Below are positions 33,363 through 41,991 of a DNA stretch of 64,000 nt, piece after piece. The position numbers and the translations under genes were made by a program. Source of the DNA: Nocardia beijingensis NBRC 16342. GTDB taxonomy: Bacteria; Actinomycetota; Actinomycetes; Mycobacteriales; Mycobacteriaceae. A model generated the notes under the pieces. It saw nothing but the letters and a program-made list of their open reading frames with translations, made no database searches and was not told the DNA's origin. Each line of letters begins with the position of its first letter. Position 1 is the first letter of the stretch. Where the stretch lies: contig NZ_BDBC01000021.1 of assembly GCF_001612785.1 (NCBI RefSeq), positions 1 through 64,000 on the forward strand, written 5' to 3'.

Positions 33363-33853
33363 CGAGCCGCCTTCCGCGCGCGTCGCAGGCGCTCGTATCC
33401 CGCCCTGGTGAGCCCCATGGCGACGAGTGTCGCCGACAGGGCGCAGATCAGCGTGCCCGCCAGATAACCTGCCGCGACGACGATCGTTTCCGGCCGCAGC
33501 AGCGCGCGGATCTCGTTGGCGTAGGTGGAGAAGGTCGTGAACCCGCCCAGGACGCCGACGCCGAGAAAAGGACGCAGCAACCGATGGACAGCCCAGATCT
33601 CGGTCACCGCGACCATGAGCACTCCGATCGCGAAACAGCCTGCGACATTGGTGACGAATGTGGCGAGCGGAAAGTGCCCCGGACGGGCGGGCAACCCCTG
33701 GGCGATGCCGTAGCGAGCGAGCGCGCCGAGCGCCCCTCCACACGCGACGACGACCGACACCGGCCCGTTGGCACGCCAGAAATCCCGCCGTCGAGCGCGG
33801 CCTCGCGCGCGATCGGCGACGCCGGTCGGTTCTTCGATCAGTTCACCCGCCAC
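33359..33853 (-). CDS. crcB: fluoride channel FluC/CrcB subunit, longer partner
   Basis: A 164-residue paralogue with a charged N-terminal extension of about 30 residues before GGALGALARYGIAQ. FVTNVAGCFAIGVLM and GVLGGFTTFSTYANE are the helix 2 and helix 3 signatures. It is the first gene of the pair and overlaps the second by four bases, so equal synthesis is expected. No fluoride riboswitch is apparent in the 60 bases before its start. Confidence 0.9.
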   Translation of the reverse strand: MAGELIEEPTGVADRARGRARRRDFWRANGPVSVVVACGGALGALARYGIAQGLPARPGHFPLATFVTNVAGCFAIGVLMVAVTEIWAVHRLLRPFLGVGVLGGFTTFSTYANEIRALLRPETIVVAAGYLAGTLICALSATLVAMGLTRAGYERLRRARKAAR

Positions 33854-33912
33854 GCGGATCTCTTACCCGACCGCCCGCGCCGGCGCCACCGCCGGTCATC
33901 CCGCCGCCGCGT

Positions 33913-34362
33913 TCACCGGCGCTCGGCCTCTCCGTCGCCGTCGTGCGCGACGAGCACCGAACAGCCGACATGACGTGCGGCCTTCTCCGCGGTGCTGCCG
34001 ATGAACCGCCCCCAGATGCCCGAGTGCCCGCTGCGCCCGAGCACCAGCAGGTCGGCGCCGTGATCGGCGGCGGCCGTCGCCAGTTCGCGCGCCGCTTGGC
34101 CCGCGCGGATCTCGGCGTGCACCGCGATGCCGCGCTGTTCGGCGGTCTCGGCGGCAGCGGCGAGCCAGCGGCGGCAGGTCAGCTCGCCGATCGAGCGTTC
34201 GTCCTCGATCTCGCCGACCACCGGCCCGTAGTGCGGCAGGTACTCCTCGACCGCGACGACCGTGAGCGTGGCGCGGTGCACCGCCGCCAGCTCGAGCGCC
34301 ATCGTCAAGGCGGCCCTGGCGCCGGGTGAATCGTCGTAACCCACCACGATCCGCTGGAACAC
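33913..34362 (-). CDS. universal stress protein
   Basis: A 149-residue single UspA domain. VFQRIVVGYDDSPGARAALTMALELA is the N-terminal strand and helix, and LGRSGHSGIWGRFIGSTAEKAARHVGCSVLV carries the ATP-binding Gx2Gx9G(S/T) pattern, so it should bind ATP. The start is a GTG at 34362, where the family begins; a longer frame to 34476 adds an arginine-rich non-conserved stretch. It stands alone between the crcB pair and the oxidase gene. Confidence 0.87.
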   Translation of the reverse strand: MFQRIVVGYDDSPGARAALTMALELAAVHRATLTVVAVEEYLPHYGPVVGEIEDERSIGELTCRRWLAAAAETAEQRGIAVHAEIRAGQAARELATAAADHGADLLVLGRSGHSGIWGRFIGSTAEKAARHVGCSVLVAHDGDGEAERR

Positions 34363-34420
34363 CTTTTCATTGTGAGCCCTCGGCTGGACCGGAGCCAGCC
34401 TTCCGGCAACACTGCGGCAA

Positions 34421-35773
34421 TCACGCCGTGGCCGTGGCGCGCTGGGCCGCGAGCACTTCGGCGGCCGCGCGCTCACCCGAGCGGATCGCTCCCTCGATGT
34501 AACCCGACCACTCCGTCGCGGTTTCGCTGCCGGCCCAGTGGATCGGGCCGACCGGCTGGCGAAGAGCGGAACCCACGGTGGTCAGGACGCCCGGCGGGAA
34601 GAAGGCCCCGTAACCGCCCCGCGTGTACGGATCGTCCGCCCAGACCTTCTCGTGCCACTCGACCGGTTCGCGCGCGGTGTACCCGAAGGCGCGCACGAGC
34701 GACCCGATGACCATGGCGCGGCGCTCGGCCGGGGGCAGCGCGGCCAGTCGCTGCGCGGCCCGGCCCGGCACCAGCGCGCCGAGCACCCCCGGACCGCCAG
34801 GCCGGGTGGCGTCGAAGGTGACCGGCACCGGATCGTGCAGGTTCAGCGATTGCCCGGTGAGCAGGTCGTCGCGCCAGAACGGCCGCTCGTAGACGGCGAA
34901 CGCTTTGAGCACCGAGCCCATCGGCATGCGCTGGGTCAACTGGTCGCGCGCGGCGGGCAGCGGCGGATCGTAGGCGATCCGCCCGGACAGAGGGGGCGGC
35001 ACCGCCACGATCACGTGCTCGGCGTGCACCTCGCCGGAGCCGAAGGTCACCACCGCACCGTCCGCCTGCCTGCGGATACCGGTCACGGGCGCGCCGAGAC
35101 GCACCGAACCGCCCAGTTCCGCGGCCACCGCGAGCGCGGGCCCGTCGGCGCCGTCGACGAACAGGCGGGTCACCGTCTCGGCTTCGACTCCGGCCTCGAC
35201 GCCGCCCGCCGCACGAATCGTGGTGAGCAGACCGAGCATCGAGATGCTGCCGACATCGACGCACAGTTCCTCGCCGATCATCACCTCGGCCAGGTTCCGT
35301 GCCCGCCGCTCCGGCAGATTCCGGCGCAACCAGGTCGCCGCGGTCATCGCGTCCAGCCGGTCGGCGCCCGGCGCGGCCCACGGCCGCGCGAGATCCACCC
35401 GGGCGGCCATCCGTTCCAGCCGCCACATGGCCTGGGCGAGCACGATCAGGACGAACGTCGGCAGCGGCGGGCGTGCGCCGGTGAACGGCCGCCTGACCAC
35501 GCCCTCGACCAGGAGGTCGGCCCCTTCGGGCGGCGGGTAGGTCGCGGCGCCGTACTCCTCGGCCAGCGCCGCGAATCGCGTGTGCGCGGTCGAGATCCAC
35601 TGGCCGCCGAGGTCCACGGCCCAGCCGTCGCCGACTCGCGCGGTCAGCGTGCGCCCGCCGACGCGCTCGCTCGCCTCCAGGACGACGACTTCCCGGCCCG
35701 CCGCTCGCAACGCCCGCGCCGCGCACAGCCCGGCATATCCCGCACCGACGACAGCGACGTCCGCACGGTCCAT
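34421..35773 (-). CDS. flavin monoamine oxidase family protein
   Basis: A 450-residue FAD enzyme. VAVVGAGYAGLCAARAL at 6-22, then VLEASERVGGRT and VDLGGQWIS are the Rossmann and GG motifs of amine oxidases. IHWAGSETATEWSGYIEGAIRSGERAA near the C-terminus contacts the flavin. It would oxidise an amine to an imine with release of hydrogen peroxide. A cysteine for covalent flavin is not evident. The gene stands apart from its neighbours, so the amine is unknown. Confidence 0.9.
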   Translation of the reverse strand: MDRADVAVVGAGYAGLCAARALRAAGREVVVLEASERVGGRTLTARVGDGWAVDLGGQWISTAHTRFAALAEEYGAATYPPPEGADLLVEGVVRRPFTGARPPLPTFVLIVLAQAMWRLERMAARVDLARPWAAPGADRLDAMTAATWLRRNLPERRARNLAEVMIGEELCVDVGSISMLGLLTTIRAAGGVEAGVEAETVTRLFVDGADGPALAVAAELGGSVRLGAPVTGIRRQADGAVVTFGSGEVHAEHVIVAVPPPLSGRIAYDPPLPAARDQLTQRMPMGSVLKAFAVYERPFWRDDLLTGQSLNLHDPVPVTFDATRPGGPGVLGALVPGRAAQRLAALPPAERRAMVIGSLVRAFGYTAREPVEWHEKVWADDPYTRGGYGAFFPPGVLTTVGSALRQPVGPIHWAGSETATEWSGYIEGAIRSGERAAAEVLAAQRATATA

Positions 35774-35910
35774 GGTGGCCTCCCGTCGCCGCACCGTAAC
35801 TCGACAACCACTGTCGATCACCCGTGGCCGATCCGCAACCGGCGCGGCGACAGCGCGCACGTCCCGGTCCCGCGTCGTCCCGCCCCGATGAGGCGCAGGT
35901 GCGCCGCCGC
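35774..35910. other. intergenic gap, nothing identified
   Basis: The 137 bases between the oxidase start and the tetR stop probably hold the oxidase promoter. No palindrome or gene is evident. Confidence 0.4.
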
Positions 35911-36519
35911 TCAGCGCGTCAGCGTGGCCAGGGCGGCGACGGCGGCCTCCTGCAAGGTCGCGGTCAGCGTGCGCGGCGGAGCCGTGACGCGTCCGCGCAC
36001 CCATTGCCTGCAGTACTCCTGCACCGGCCCGACGCAGATCGCATGCGCCACCGGGTAACCGCCGCCGCCCTCCTCCGCAGTTCCGAGCAGCTCCCCGTAC
36101 ATGCGCTCCAGCGCACCGAAGAAGACTCGATTGTGCTGTGCCAGCGCGGGTTCCGCGTATCCGGCCACCTCGTCCGGCAACGTGGCGAACAGGAACCGGG
36201 CCAGCTCGCGATGGTCTTCCACCCAACCGAGATGGGCCGCGAGCAGCGCGCGGATCGCCTCCTCGGATCCCAGGTCCGGCGCGTCGATACGCTCCAGCAC
36301 CGTCCGCTGATAGTCGAGCATCCCGGACACGTGGACCGCCGCGGCCAGTTCGGCTTTCGATCCGAACGCGTGGAACATGCTGCCACTGGACAAGCCGAGC
36401 CGATCCCGCACACCGGCCACCGTGAACGACGAATACCCCTTGTCCAGCAGCTGTCGCGTAGCTTCGGCCAGAATGCGCTCGCGGGTGCGCACGGCCGGGC
36501 TACCCGCCGAACTCTTCAT
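35911..36519 (-). CDS. TetR family transcriptional regulator
   Basis: A 202-residue repressor. RTRERILAEATRQLLDKGYSSFTVAGVRDRLG is the HTH entry and LSSGSMFHAFGSKAELAAAV the recognition helix and its support. The ligand domain is helical with no known marker. Its first 20 bases lie inside the end of the crotonase gene, so both are made from one transcript. The operator cluster at 37197-37228, upstream of the crotonase, is the likely target, which makes the operon autoregulated. Confidence 0.88.
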   Translation of the reverse strand: MKSSAGSPAVRTRERILAEATRQLLDKGYSSFTVAGVRDRLGLSSGSMFHAFGSKAELAAAVHVSGMLDYQRTVLERIDAPDLGSEEAIRALLAAHLGWVEDHRELARFLFATLPDEVAGYAEPALAQHNRVFFGALERMYGELLGTAEEGGGGYPVAHAICVGPVQEYCRQWVRGRVTAPPRTLTATLQEAAVAALATLTR

Positions 36520-37186
36520 CTATGCCGGAGCGGACCGCCGCGAGCACCTGGGCGCGCACACGCAGTTTCGTCCCCGCGTGCGCCGCGAAGTCGATGCCGG
36601 TCAAGCGGCGCGCTTCGGCCGTCGCGCGCGTGCGCAGGTCGTCGGCGTCGGCGGCGAGCAGGTCGAGAAAGCCCAGCTCCCTGGCGTCTTCCGGCCCGAC
36701 GAGGATCCCGGTGTTGGCCGCCCGGTCGAAACCGGGCGCGGTGAGCCGGTGCCGCGCCAGTTCCACACCGTAGTGCGGAATGGTCAGTCCGATCGCGACC
36801 TCGTTGAGACCAAGTTTGAAATCCCCTGTCACGCCGAATCGCACGTCCGCGGCCAGCAGCGTGAACGCGCCCTGGGCGATGGCGTGCCCCTGGCAAGCCG
36901 CCACGACCGGATACGGGAACCCGAGCAGCCGGTGGACCACGTTGCCGCCGGCACGGAGGGTGCGGCGGATGTCGTCGGCGGAACGGGAGAACGTCGCCAG
37001 GTCGTAGCCGGCGGAGAACACGCGCGGGCGGCCGGTCAACAGGACGACCGCGCGGTCCGCCTCGGCCCGGTCCAGTGCGGCGGCGATGGCGCCGAGCATG
37101 CGCTCCGACATCACGTTCGCCTTGCCGTCGTCCAGCGCGATGGTGGCGACGCCGTCGTCGAGCCGGTAGGTGACGAGTTCGGTCAT
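36500..37186 (-). CDS. enoyl-CoA hydratase/isomerase (crotonase) family protein
   Basis: A 228-residue short crotonase. RPRVFSAGYDLATF gives the first oxyanion segment and CQGHAIAQGAFTLLAADVRFG the second. GLNEVAIGLTIPHYG contains one acidic residue in the catalytic helix. It is about 30 residues shorter than typical hydratases at the C-terminus and may be an isomerase-type member. It heads a two-gene operon with the overlapping tetR. A triple TCTAGA half-site cluster lies directly upstream. Confidence 0.85.
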   Translation of the reverse strand: MTELVTYRLDDGVATIALDDGKANVMSERMLGAIAAALDRAEADRAVVLLTGRPRVFSAGYDLATFSRSADDIRRTLRAGGNVVHRLLGFPYPVVAACQGHAIAQGAFTLLAADVRFGVTGDFKLGLNEVAIGLTIPHYGVELARHRLTAPGFDRAANTGILVGPEDARELGFLDLLAADADDLRTRATAEARRLTGIDFAAHAGTKLRVRAQVLAAVRSGIDEEFGG

Positions 37187-37196
37187 GGCAGCCTCC

Positions 37197-37228
37197 TCTA
37201 GAGCAAGACTCTAGAGTATCACTCTAGA
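37197..37228. promoter_or_regulatory. overlapping TCTAGAG palindromes, TetR operator
   Basis: TCTAGAG-CAAGA-CTCTAGA at 37197-37215 and TCTAGAGT-ATC-ACTCTAGA at 37210-37228 are two inverted repeats that share their middle half-site. Three half-sites thus lie in 32 bases, ending 11 bases before the crotonase ATG. The second palindrome is perfect (8+3+8). It is very likely the operator of the TetR encoded downstream. Confidence 0.75.
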
Positions 37229-37411
37229 AGGCGACAGCTAACCCTGGGCTGCGGCCGCGGCAGCCTCGCCCGGACCGGGTCTCGTTACCGCGAAGAGACG
37301 AAACAGCCGCGCCGGATCGTCCGATACAGCAAGCACACGATGCTGCCGAAAAAGCCTGGCGCGTCCGGGCTTCGGACTAGCCTCGGGACAGGCCCAGGTG
37401 AAGGAAGCGAC

Positions 37412-38659
37412 ATGACCGCAGCAACCGCCATCCGCCCGCTGGCGCCGAGCGAGGCCATCTTCGCCAACAGCGAAGTGCTCGTCGGCTATTCGATTCGGGT
37501 CGCGGGCCGGTTGGATCTCGCCGCGCTGTCGGCGGCGTTCGAAGCCGTGGTTCGCGCCCGCCCGATCCTCGGCGCCCATCTGGAGCCGGACGGGTGCGGC
37601 GGTCACCTGCTGCTCGAATCCCCCGGCGCCGCACCCGAGCCGACGGTCGCCGCGGGCGATCCCGAGCGACTGCTCACCGGCGCCCGGCTCGACCAGCGCG
37701 AGGCGCTCGCCTCGCTGTGCGTGGTCCGCGACGGCGACACCGCGGGCGTCACCTTGGTGACCCACCACAGCGTCGCGGATGCCTGTCATTCGCTGGCCGT
37801 GTTCGCCGAGCTGTGGTCCTGCTATACCGACCGCACCCGCGGCCGACCCGCCGAGCTGCCGCCGCAAGGCTTCCCGCGCTCGGTCGAGGACCTGCTGCGC
37901 GAGCGGGGCGTGCGAAAGATCGGCACACCGGTCGTGCCGCACCACCCTGTCGGCATCGCTCGAAACCCCTCGGGACCGGAAGATCCCGGCTACCTCGTCC
38001 CGCGCACCGCACGGTGCAGGCTGACCAGGAAGCAGACCGCCGCGCTGATCGAACTGGGGCACCGGAACAACACCACGATCAACGGCCTCGCCTCGGCCGC
38101 GATCCTGCTCACCGAGGCCGAGCTGCGCGGACTGCCGCTGACCGAACTGGCCTACACCTACTCGGTCGATCTGCGCACCCGGGTGACCCCGCCGATCGGG
38201 ATGACCGAAGGCACCAACGTACTCGGCTTCGCCAACTTCGTCCCGGCGCCAGGGACCGGCTCGACGCTGGTCGAGCTGGCCCGCGGCATCAGCGGCACGC
38301 TGCGCGCCGGACTGGACACCGGCCTCGTGCAGCAGACTCCGCTGCACATCCCCGAGATCGCCGCAGGCCCCCCGCCGCGCGCACCCGGCATCGTGCTTGC
38401 CACCAATTGGGGACGCGTGCGCAGGCCCGAAGTGCCGGATGAGCTGCGGATCACCGACTTCCGCTCGATCATGCTCGGCAAGCCGGACAAGACCGGGCAC
38501 CGGCTGCAGCAGCCGAGCGGCACCATCATCATCAGCACCTTCGACGACCGGCTGAGCATCGAGATCCATCACCCCGAGGAGACCACGGACGAACAGCGGG
38601 TGCGCGTGCGCCTGCTGACCACCCACCTGTCGGAGTTCGGCGCCGCGGGAGCGGCGTGA
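37412..38659 (+). CDS. PapA5-like condensation-domain acyltransferase
   Basis: A 415-residue member of the BAHD/condensation superfamily. The catalytic HHxxxD is THHSVAD with His118, His119 and Asp123, close to the numbering of M. tuberculosis PapA5. IRPLAPSEAIFANSEV at the start, ERGVRKIG near 190, and VDLRTRVTPPIGMTEGTNVLGFA near 250-275 align with PapA5 as I recall it. PapA5 esterifies phthiocerol with mycocerosic acids. No pks or fad genes lie nearby, so here it may acylate another lipid alcohol. GAAGGAAG precedes the ATG. Confidence 0.82.
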   Translation: MTAATAIRPLAPSEAIFANSEVLVGYSIRVAGRLDLAALSAAFEAVVRARPILGAHLEPDGCGGHLLLESPGAAPEPTVAAGDPERLLTGARLDQREALASLCVVRDGDTAGVTLVTHHSVADACHSLAVFAELWSCYTDRTRGRPAELPPQGFPRSVEDLLRERGVRKIGTPVVPHHPVGIARNPSGPEDPGYLVPRTARCRLTRKQTAALIELGHRNNTTINGLASAAILLTEAELRGLPLTELAYTYSVDLRTRVTPPIGMTEGTNVLGFANFVPAPGTGSTLVELARGISGTLRAGLDTGLVQQTPLHIPEIAAGPPPRAPGIVLATNWGRVRRPEVPDELRITDFRSIMLGKPDKTGHRLQQPSGTIIISTFDDRLSIEIHHPEETTDEQRVRVRLLTTHLSEFGAAGAA

Positions 38660-38674
38660 ACCCGGCCGCGACCG

Positions 38675-39883
38675 TCAAGCGCGCGCGGCCTGCCCGCGGG
38701 ACAGGGTCTGCAAAGGATCGGTGAGCACATCGGTGAAGGCGAGTTCCGCGGCGCCGAGCAAGGTGGCGTCGCCCGCGAGCGCGCTGGTGCGCAACCTGAC
38801 TCGTTCGCGCAGGGCTTGCAGGCCGTTCACCGCGACGCGGCTGCGCACCTGGGCGGCCGAGGCGAGATAGATCTCCCGCAGCACGCCACCGAACACCACC
38901 ATCGACGGATTGAAGATGTTCACCAGATTGGCGACGCCGTAGCCGAGCCATTCGCCGACCTGGTGCAGCGCGTCGCGTGCCGCCGCGTCGCCGCGGGCGG
39001 CGGACTCGATGATCGCGTCGACCGCCGCCTGGCCGGCGGGCTCGGTCCGTCCGGCCGCCGCGATCAATCCGAGTTCACCCGCCTCGACTTCCAGGCAGCC
39101 ACGGGAACCGCAGGCGCACGGCCTGCCACCAGGATTGACGATCATGTGCCCGACCTCACCGCCGTAACCGCCCTCCCCGCCGAGCAATTCGCCGTTCATG
39201 ATGATGCCGCCGCCGATGCCGACGTCACCGTGCAGGTAGATCAGATTGGCCAAGCCCTCGCCCACTCCGCGCTCGCGTTCGGCCAGCGCGCCCAGGTTGG
39301 CGTTGTTGCCGACCGCGACGCGGAGGCCGAGACCGAGTTCTCGCGTCAGCTCGGCGCCGAACGCGACATCCACCCAGCCGAGATTCGGTCCGTACCGCAC
39401 CACGCCGTCCTGCTCGCGGACCATGCCGCAGAACGCGACGCCGACGCCGACGCACCGGGCGTCCGGCGCGGCGGCGGCGATCATCTCCCGTGCCATCGCG
39501 GCGAGCGCGGCGATCACATCGTCCGGGTCGAATGCGCCGCCGGGGCGGGCGGCCGCGGTGCGATCGAGCACCGAGCCGCCGAGCCCGACCCGCGCGGCGG
39601 CGAGCCGGTCCGCCCCGACGTCGAGCGCGACGACGTAGACCCGCTCGGCCTGCGGGCGCACCACCAGCGACGGCCTGCCCGCCCGTCCGGTCTGACCGGG
39701 CAATTCCTCGCTGACCAGTCCCGCCGCCGCCAGATCCGTGGTGAGCGCGAGAATCGTGCTGCGGTTCAACCCCATTCGCTCGGCGAGCGCGGCGCGCGAC
39801 ACCGCCCCGTCGCGGTGGACGTGCCGCAGCAACGCGGCGAGGTTGCGCGTGCGGATCTCATCGGGCGAAGGTGCTGCTCGCAT
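38675..39883 (-). CDS. ROK family repressor of the sugar ABC operon
   Basis: A 402-residue protein with an N-terminal winged HTH at about 10-75, SRAALAERMGLNRSTILALT, and a C-terminal ROK sugar-kinase-like domain. The zinc motif CACGSRGCLE at about 256-265 and GDVGIGGGIIMNGELLGGEGG are intact ROK features. It lies 30 bases after the permease gene on the same strand and probably belongs to the transporter operon as its sugar-responsive repressor, as XylR does for xylose genes. Which sugar it senses is unknown. Confidence 0.9.
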   Translation of the reverse strand: MRAAPSPDEIRTRNLAALLRHVHRDGAVSRAALAERMGLNRSTILALTTDLAAAGLVSEELPGQTGRAGRPSLVVRPQAERVYVVALDVGADRLAAARVGLGGSVLDRTAAARPGGAFDPDDVIAALAAMAREMIAAAAPDARCVGVGVAFCGMVREQDGVVRYGPNLGWVDVAFGAELTRELGLGLRVAVGNNANLGALAERERGVGEGLANLIYLHGDVGIGGGIIMNGELLGGEGGYGGEVGHMIVNPGGRPCACGSRGCLEVEAGELGLIAAAGRTEPAGQAAVDAIIESAARGDAAARDALHQVGEWLGYGVANLVNIFNPSMVVFGGVLREIYLASAAQVRSRVAVNGLQALRERVRLRTSALAGDATLLGAAELAFTDVLTDPLQTLSRGQAARA

Positions 39884-39913
39884 TCACCGGGCTTTCGTCA
39901 CGGGGGCTGGGAT

Positions 39914-41149
39914 TCATCGCCGCGGGAGCGCACGCTTACGGGAGAGTGCGTCCACTCCGGCCGCCAAGAGCAGCACGAATCCTGTCACAACGAATTTCGT
40001 GCCCGCGCTGTAGCCCATCAGCCCCATGCCGTTGTTGATCACGGCGACCACCGCGGCGCCGAGCACCGCGTCCAGCATCCGCCCGCGCCCGCCGAACAGG
40101 CTGGTGCCGCCGATCACCGCCGCGCCGACCGCCGTGAGCAGCACGTCGCTGCCGCCGGTGTTCGGATCGACGGAGTTCGCCCGCGATGCCGCGATCAGCC
40201 CGCCCACCGCCGCCATCGCCGAGCACAGCACGAAGGCGGTGATCTTCACGCGATCCACCGCGATGCCGGCGCGCCGAGCGGCCTCCGCGTTGCCGCCGAC
40301 CGCGTAGATGTGCCTGCCGAACGCGGTGCGGTCGAGCACGAACGTCCACAGCAGCAAGAGCGCGACGATCATCGGCACCACGATGGGCATCCCCGCCAGC
40401 GAGTGCACCGCGGGATTGCGGCTGCGCTCGCCGTTGAGCACCAGCACCGCCGCGCCCGCGACGAGCGCGAGCAGCACGACCCGCAGCACGACCACCCGCG
40501 CCGCCGTGCCGGTGAGCCCGAGTTTCGCGCGCGCCCGCCACTTCCGGTACTGGACGAGGGCGAAACCCGCGACCAGTGCCGCGTACAGCGCCCAGCCCAG
40601 TAACGGCGGCACATTCTTGTTCGCGATGGCGACGATCGTCTCGTCGCGGATGGAGATGTTGCGGCCGTTGTCCATGATCTTCAGCGCCACGCCCTGCAAC
40701 GCGAGGAACGCCGCCAGCGTCACCACGAACGACGGGATCCCGATCTTCACCACGACCGTGCCGATCACCAGTCCGATCGCCACGCCGGTGAGCAGCGAGA
40801 CCAGCACCGCCGCGTACCACGGCCACCCCTGGTCGGTCAGCAGCACGGCGAGCACCGCCGCGCAGACCCCGCTGGTGAATCCGGCGGAGAGATCGATCTC
40901 GCCCAGCAACAGCACGAAGATCAGCCCCATCGCGATCACCGCGATCGCCGCGCCCTGGGTGAACAGATTCGCGAAGTTGGCCTCGGACATGAAGACCGGG
41001 CGCGCCGCCCAGAACACGGCCGACAGCACGACGAGCGCGATCACCGACGGCAACGCCCCCATGTCGCCGCCGCGCATCCGGCCGACGTAGCCGGTCATCA
41101 GGTCGGTCACCGGCGCAGCCGGTCGCCGCTCGGTGGTCACCGCGGTCAT
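39914..41149 (-). CDS. sugar ABC transporter permease (XylH/RbsC type)
   Basis: A 411-residue integral membrane protein of the CUT2 sugar import class. About ten to twelve hydrophobic helices are visible. LLGEIDLSAGFTSGVCA, GRHIYAVGGNAEAARRAGI and GGTSLFGGRGRMLDAVLGA are permease signatures, the middle one being the EAA-like loop that meets the ATPase. Its ATG overlaps the stop of the ATPase gene by four bases. Confidence 0.92.
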   Translation of the reverse strand: MTAVTTERRPAAPVTDLMTGYVGRMRGGDMGALPSVIALVVLSAVFWAARPVFMSEANFANLFTQGAAIAVIAMGLIFVLLLGEIDLSAGFTSGVCAAVLAVLLTDQGWPWYAAVLVSLLTGVAIGLVIGTVVVKIGIPSFVVTLAAFLALQGVALKIMDNGRNISIRDETIVAIANKNVPPLLGWALYAALVAGFALVQYRKWRARAKLGLTGTAARVVVLRVVLLALVAGAAVLVLNGERSRNPAVHSLAGMPIVVPMIVALLLLWTFVLDRTAFGRHIYAVGGNAEAARRAGIAVDRVKITAFVLCSAMAAVGGLIAASRANSVDPNTGGSDVLLTAVGAAVIGGTSLFGGRGRMLDAVLGAAVVAVINNGMGLMGYSAGTKFVVTGFVLLLAAGVDALSRKRALPRR

Positions 41150-41919
41150 CGGGTCACTCCGCTCGCCTCGAGGCCGAGCGCGCCGCTGCGGCCTGCCGTG
41201 ATCAATTCGACGACCTGCGCGTGCGTCACGTCGGAGGTTCGTACCTGGGCGGCCATCCGGCCGAGATAGAGCGCGGCGATCCGGTCGGACACCGCGAAGA
41301 CGTCGTTCATGTTGTGCGAGATCAGCACCACCGCGAGGCCCTGGTCGGCGAGTTTGCGGACCAGTTCGAGCACCTGCTGGGTCTGCGCGACGCCGAGCGC
41401 GGCCGTCGGCTCGTCCAGGATGACCACCTTGCTGTTCCACAGCACGGCTTTCGCGATGGCCACCGTCTGGCGCTGCCCGCCCGACAGGCTGGCGACCTGC
41501 TGGCGAACCGACTTGACGGTGCGCACCGACAGGCTCGCCAACGTCTTCTCGGCCAGTTGTTCCATCGCGTATTCATCGAGCACGAGACCGCGCCTGCGTT
41601 CCCGGCCGAGGAACATGTTCTGCACGATGTCGAGGTTGTCGCAGAGCGCGAGATCCTGGTAGACGATCTCGATGCCGAGCGCCGCCGCGTCGCGCGGGCT
41701 GTGCACCTGCACCGGCGCGCCGTCGAACAGGAACTCCCCCGCGTCGATCGGATGGGTGCCGCCGATGCATTTGACCAGCGTGGACTTGCCCGCCCCGTTG
41801 TCGCCGACGAGGGCGGTCACCTCGCCGGGAAAGGCGCTGAACGCGACCTCGTGCAGCACGTGGACGGGGCCGAAACTCTTCTCTACTCCGCGTAATTCGA
41901 TGACCGGCGGTTCGGACAT
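41146..41919 (-). CDS. sugar ABC transporter ATP-binding protein (XylG type, single domain)
   Basis: A 257-residue ATPase with one nucleotide-binding domain, unlike the double-domain RbsA/XylG of E. coli. Walker A is GDNGAGKST at about 38-46, the signature LSGGQRQTVAIAKA near 144, and Walker B VVILDEPTAALG near 164. ISHNMNDVF is the switch histidine loop. Two copies would pair under the permease. It overlaps the permease gene by ATGA. Confidence 0.92.
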   Translation of the reverse strand: MSEPPVIELRGVEKSFGPVHVLHEVAFSAFPGEVTALVGDNGAGKSTLVKCIGGTHPIDAGEFLFDGAPVQVHSPRDAAALGIEIVYQDLALCDNLDIVQNMFLGRERRRGLVLDEYAMEQLAEKTLASLSVRTVKSVRQQVASLSGGQRQTVAIAKAVLWNSKVVILDEPTAALGVAQTQQVLELVRKLADQGLAVVLISHNMNDVFAVSDRIAALYLGRMAAQVRTSDVTHAQVVELITAGRSGALGLEASGVTR

Positions 41920-41991
41920 GGGTGGCTCCTCGCCAAGGGAAGGAGCCCCTTCCGCGCTCCCCTCATCGAACCGCGGAAGGGGCGTGCGATA

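Noticed and set aside
33854..33912. Fluoride riboswitch upstream of the crcB pair
   Set aside because: The stretch is only about 60 bases and lacks the recognisable fluoride aptamer core.
34363..34476. Longer N-terminus of the universal stress protein
   Set aside because: The added residues are basic and not seen in UspA proteins; the GTG at 34362 starts the first strand.
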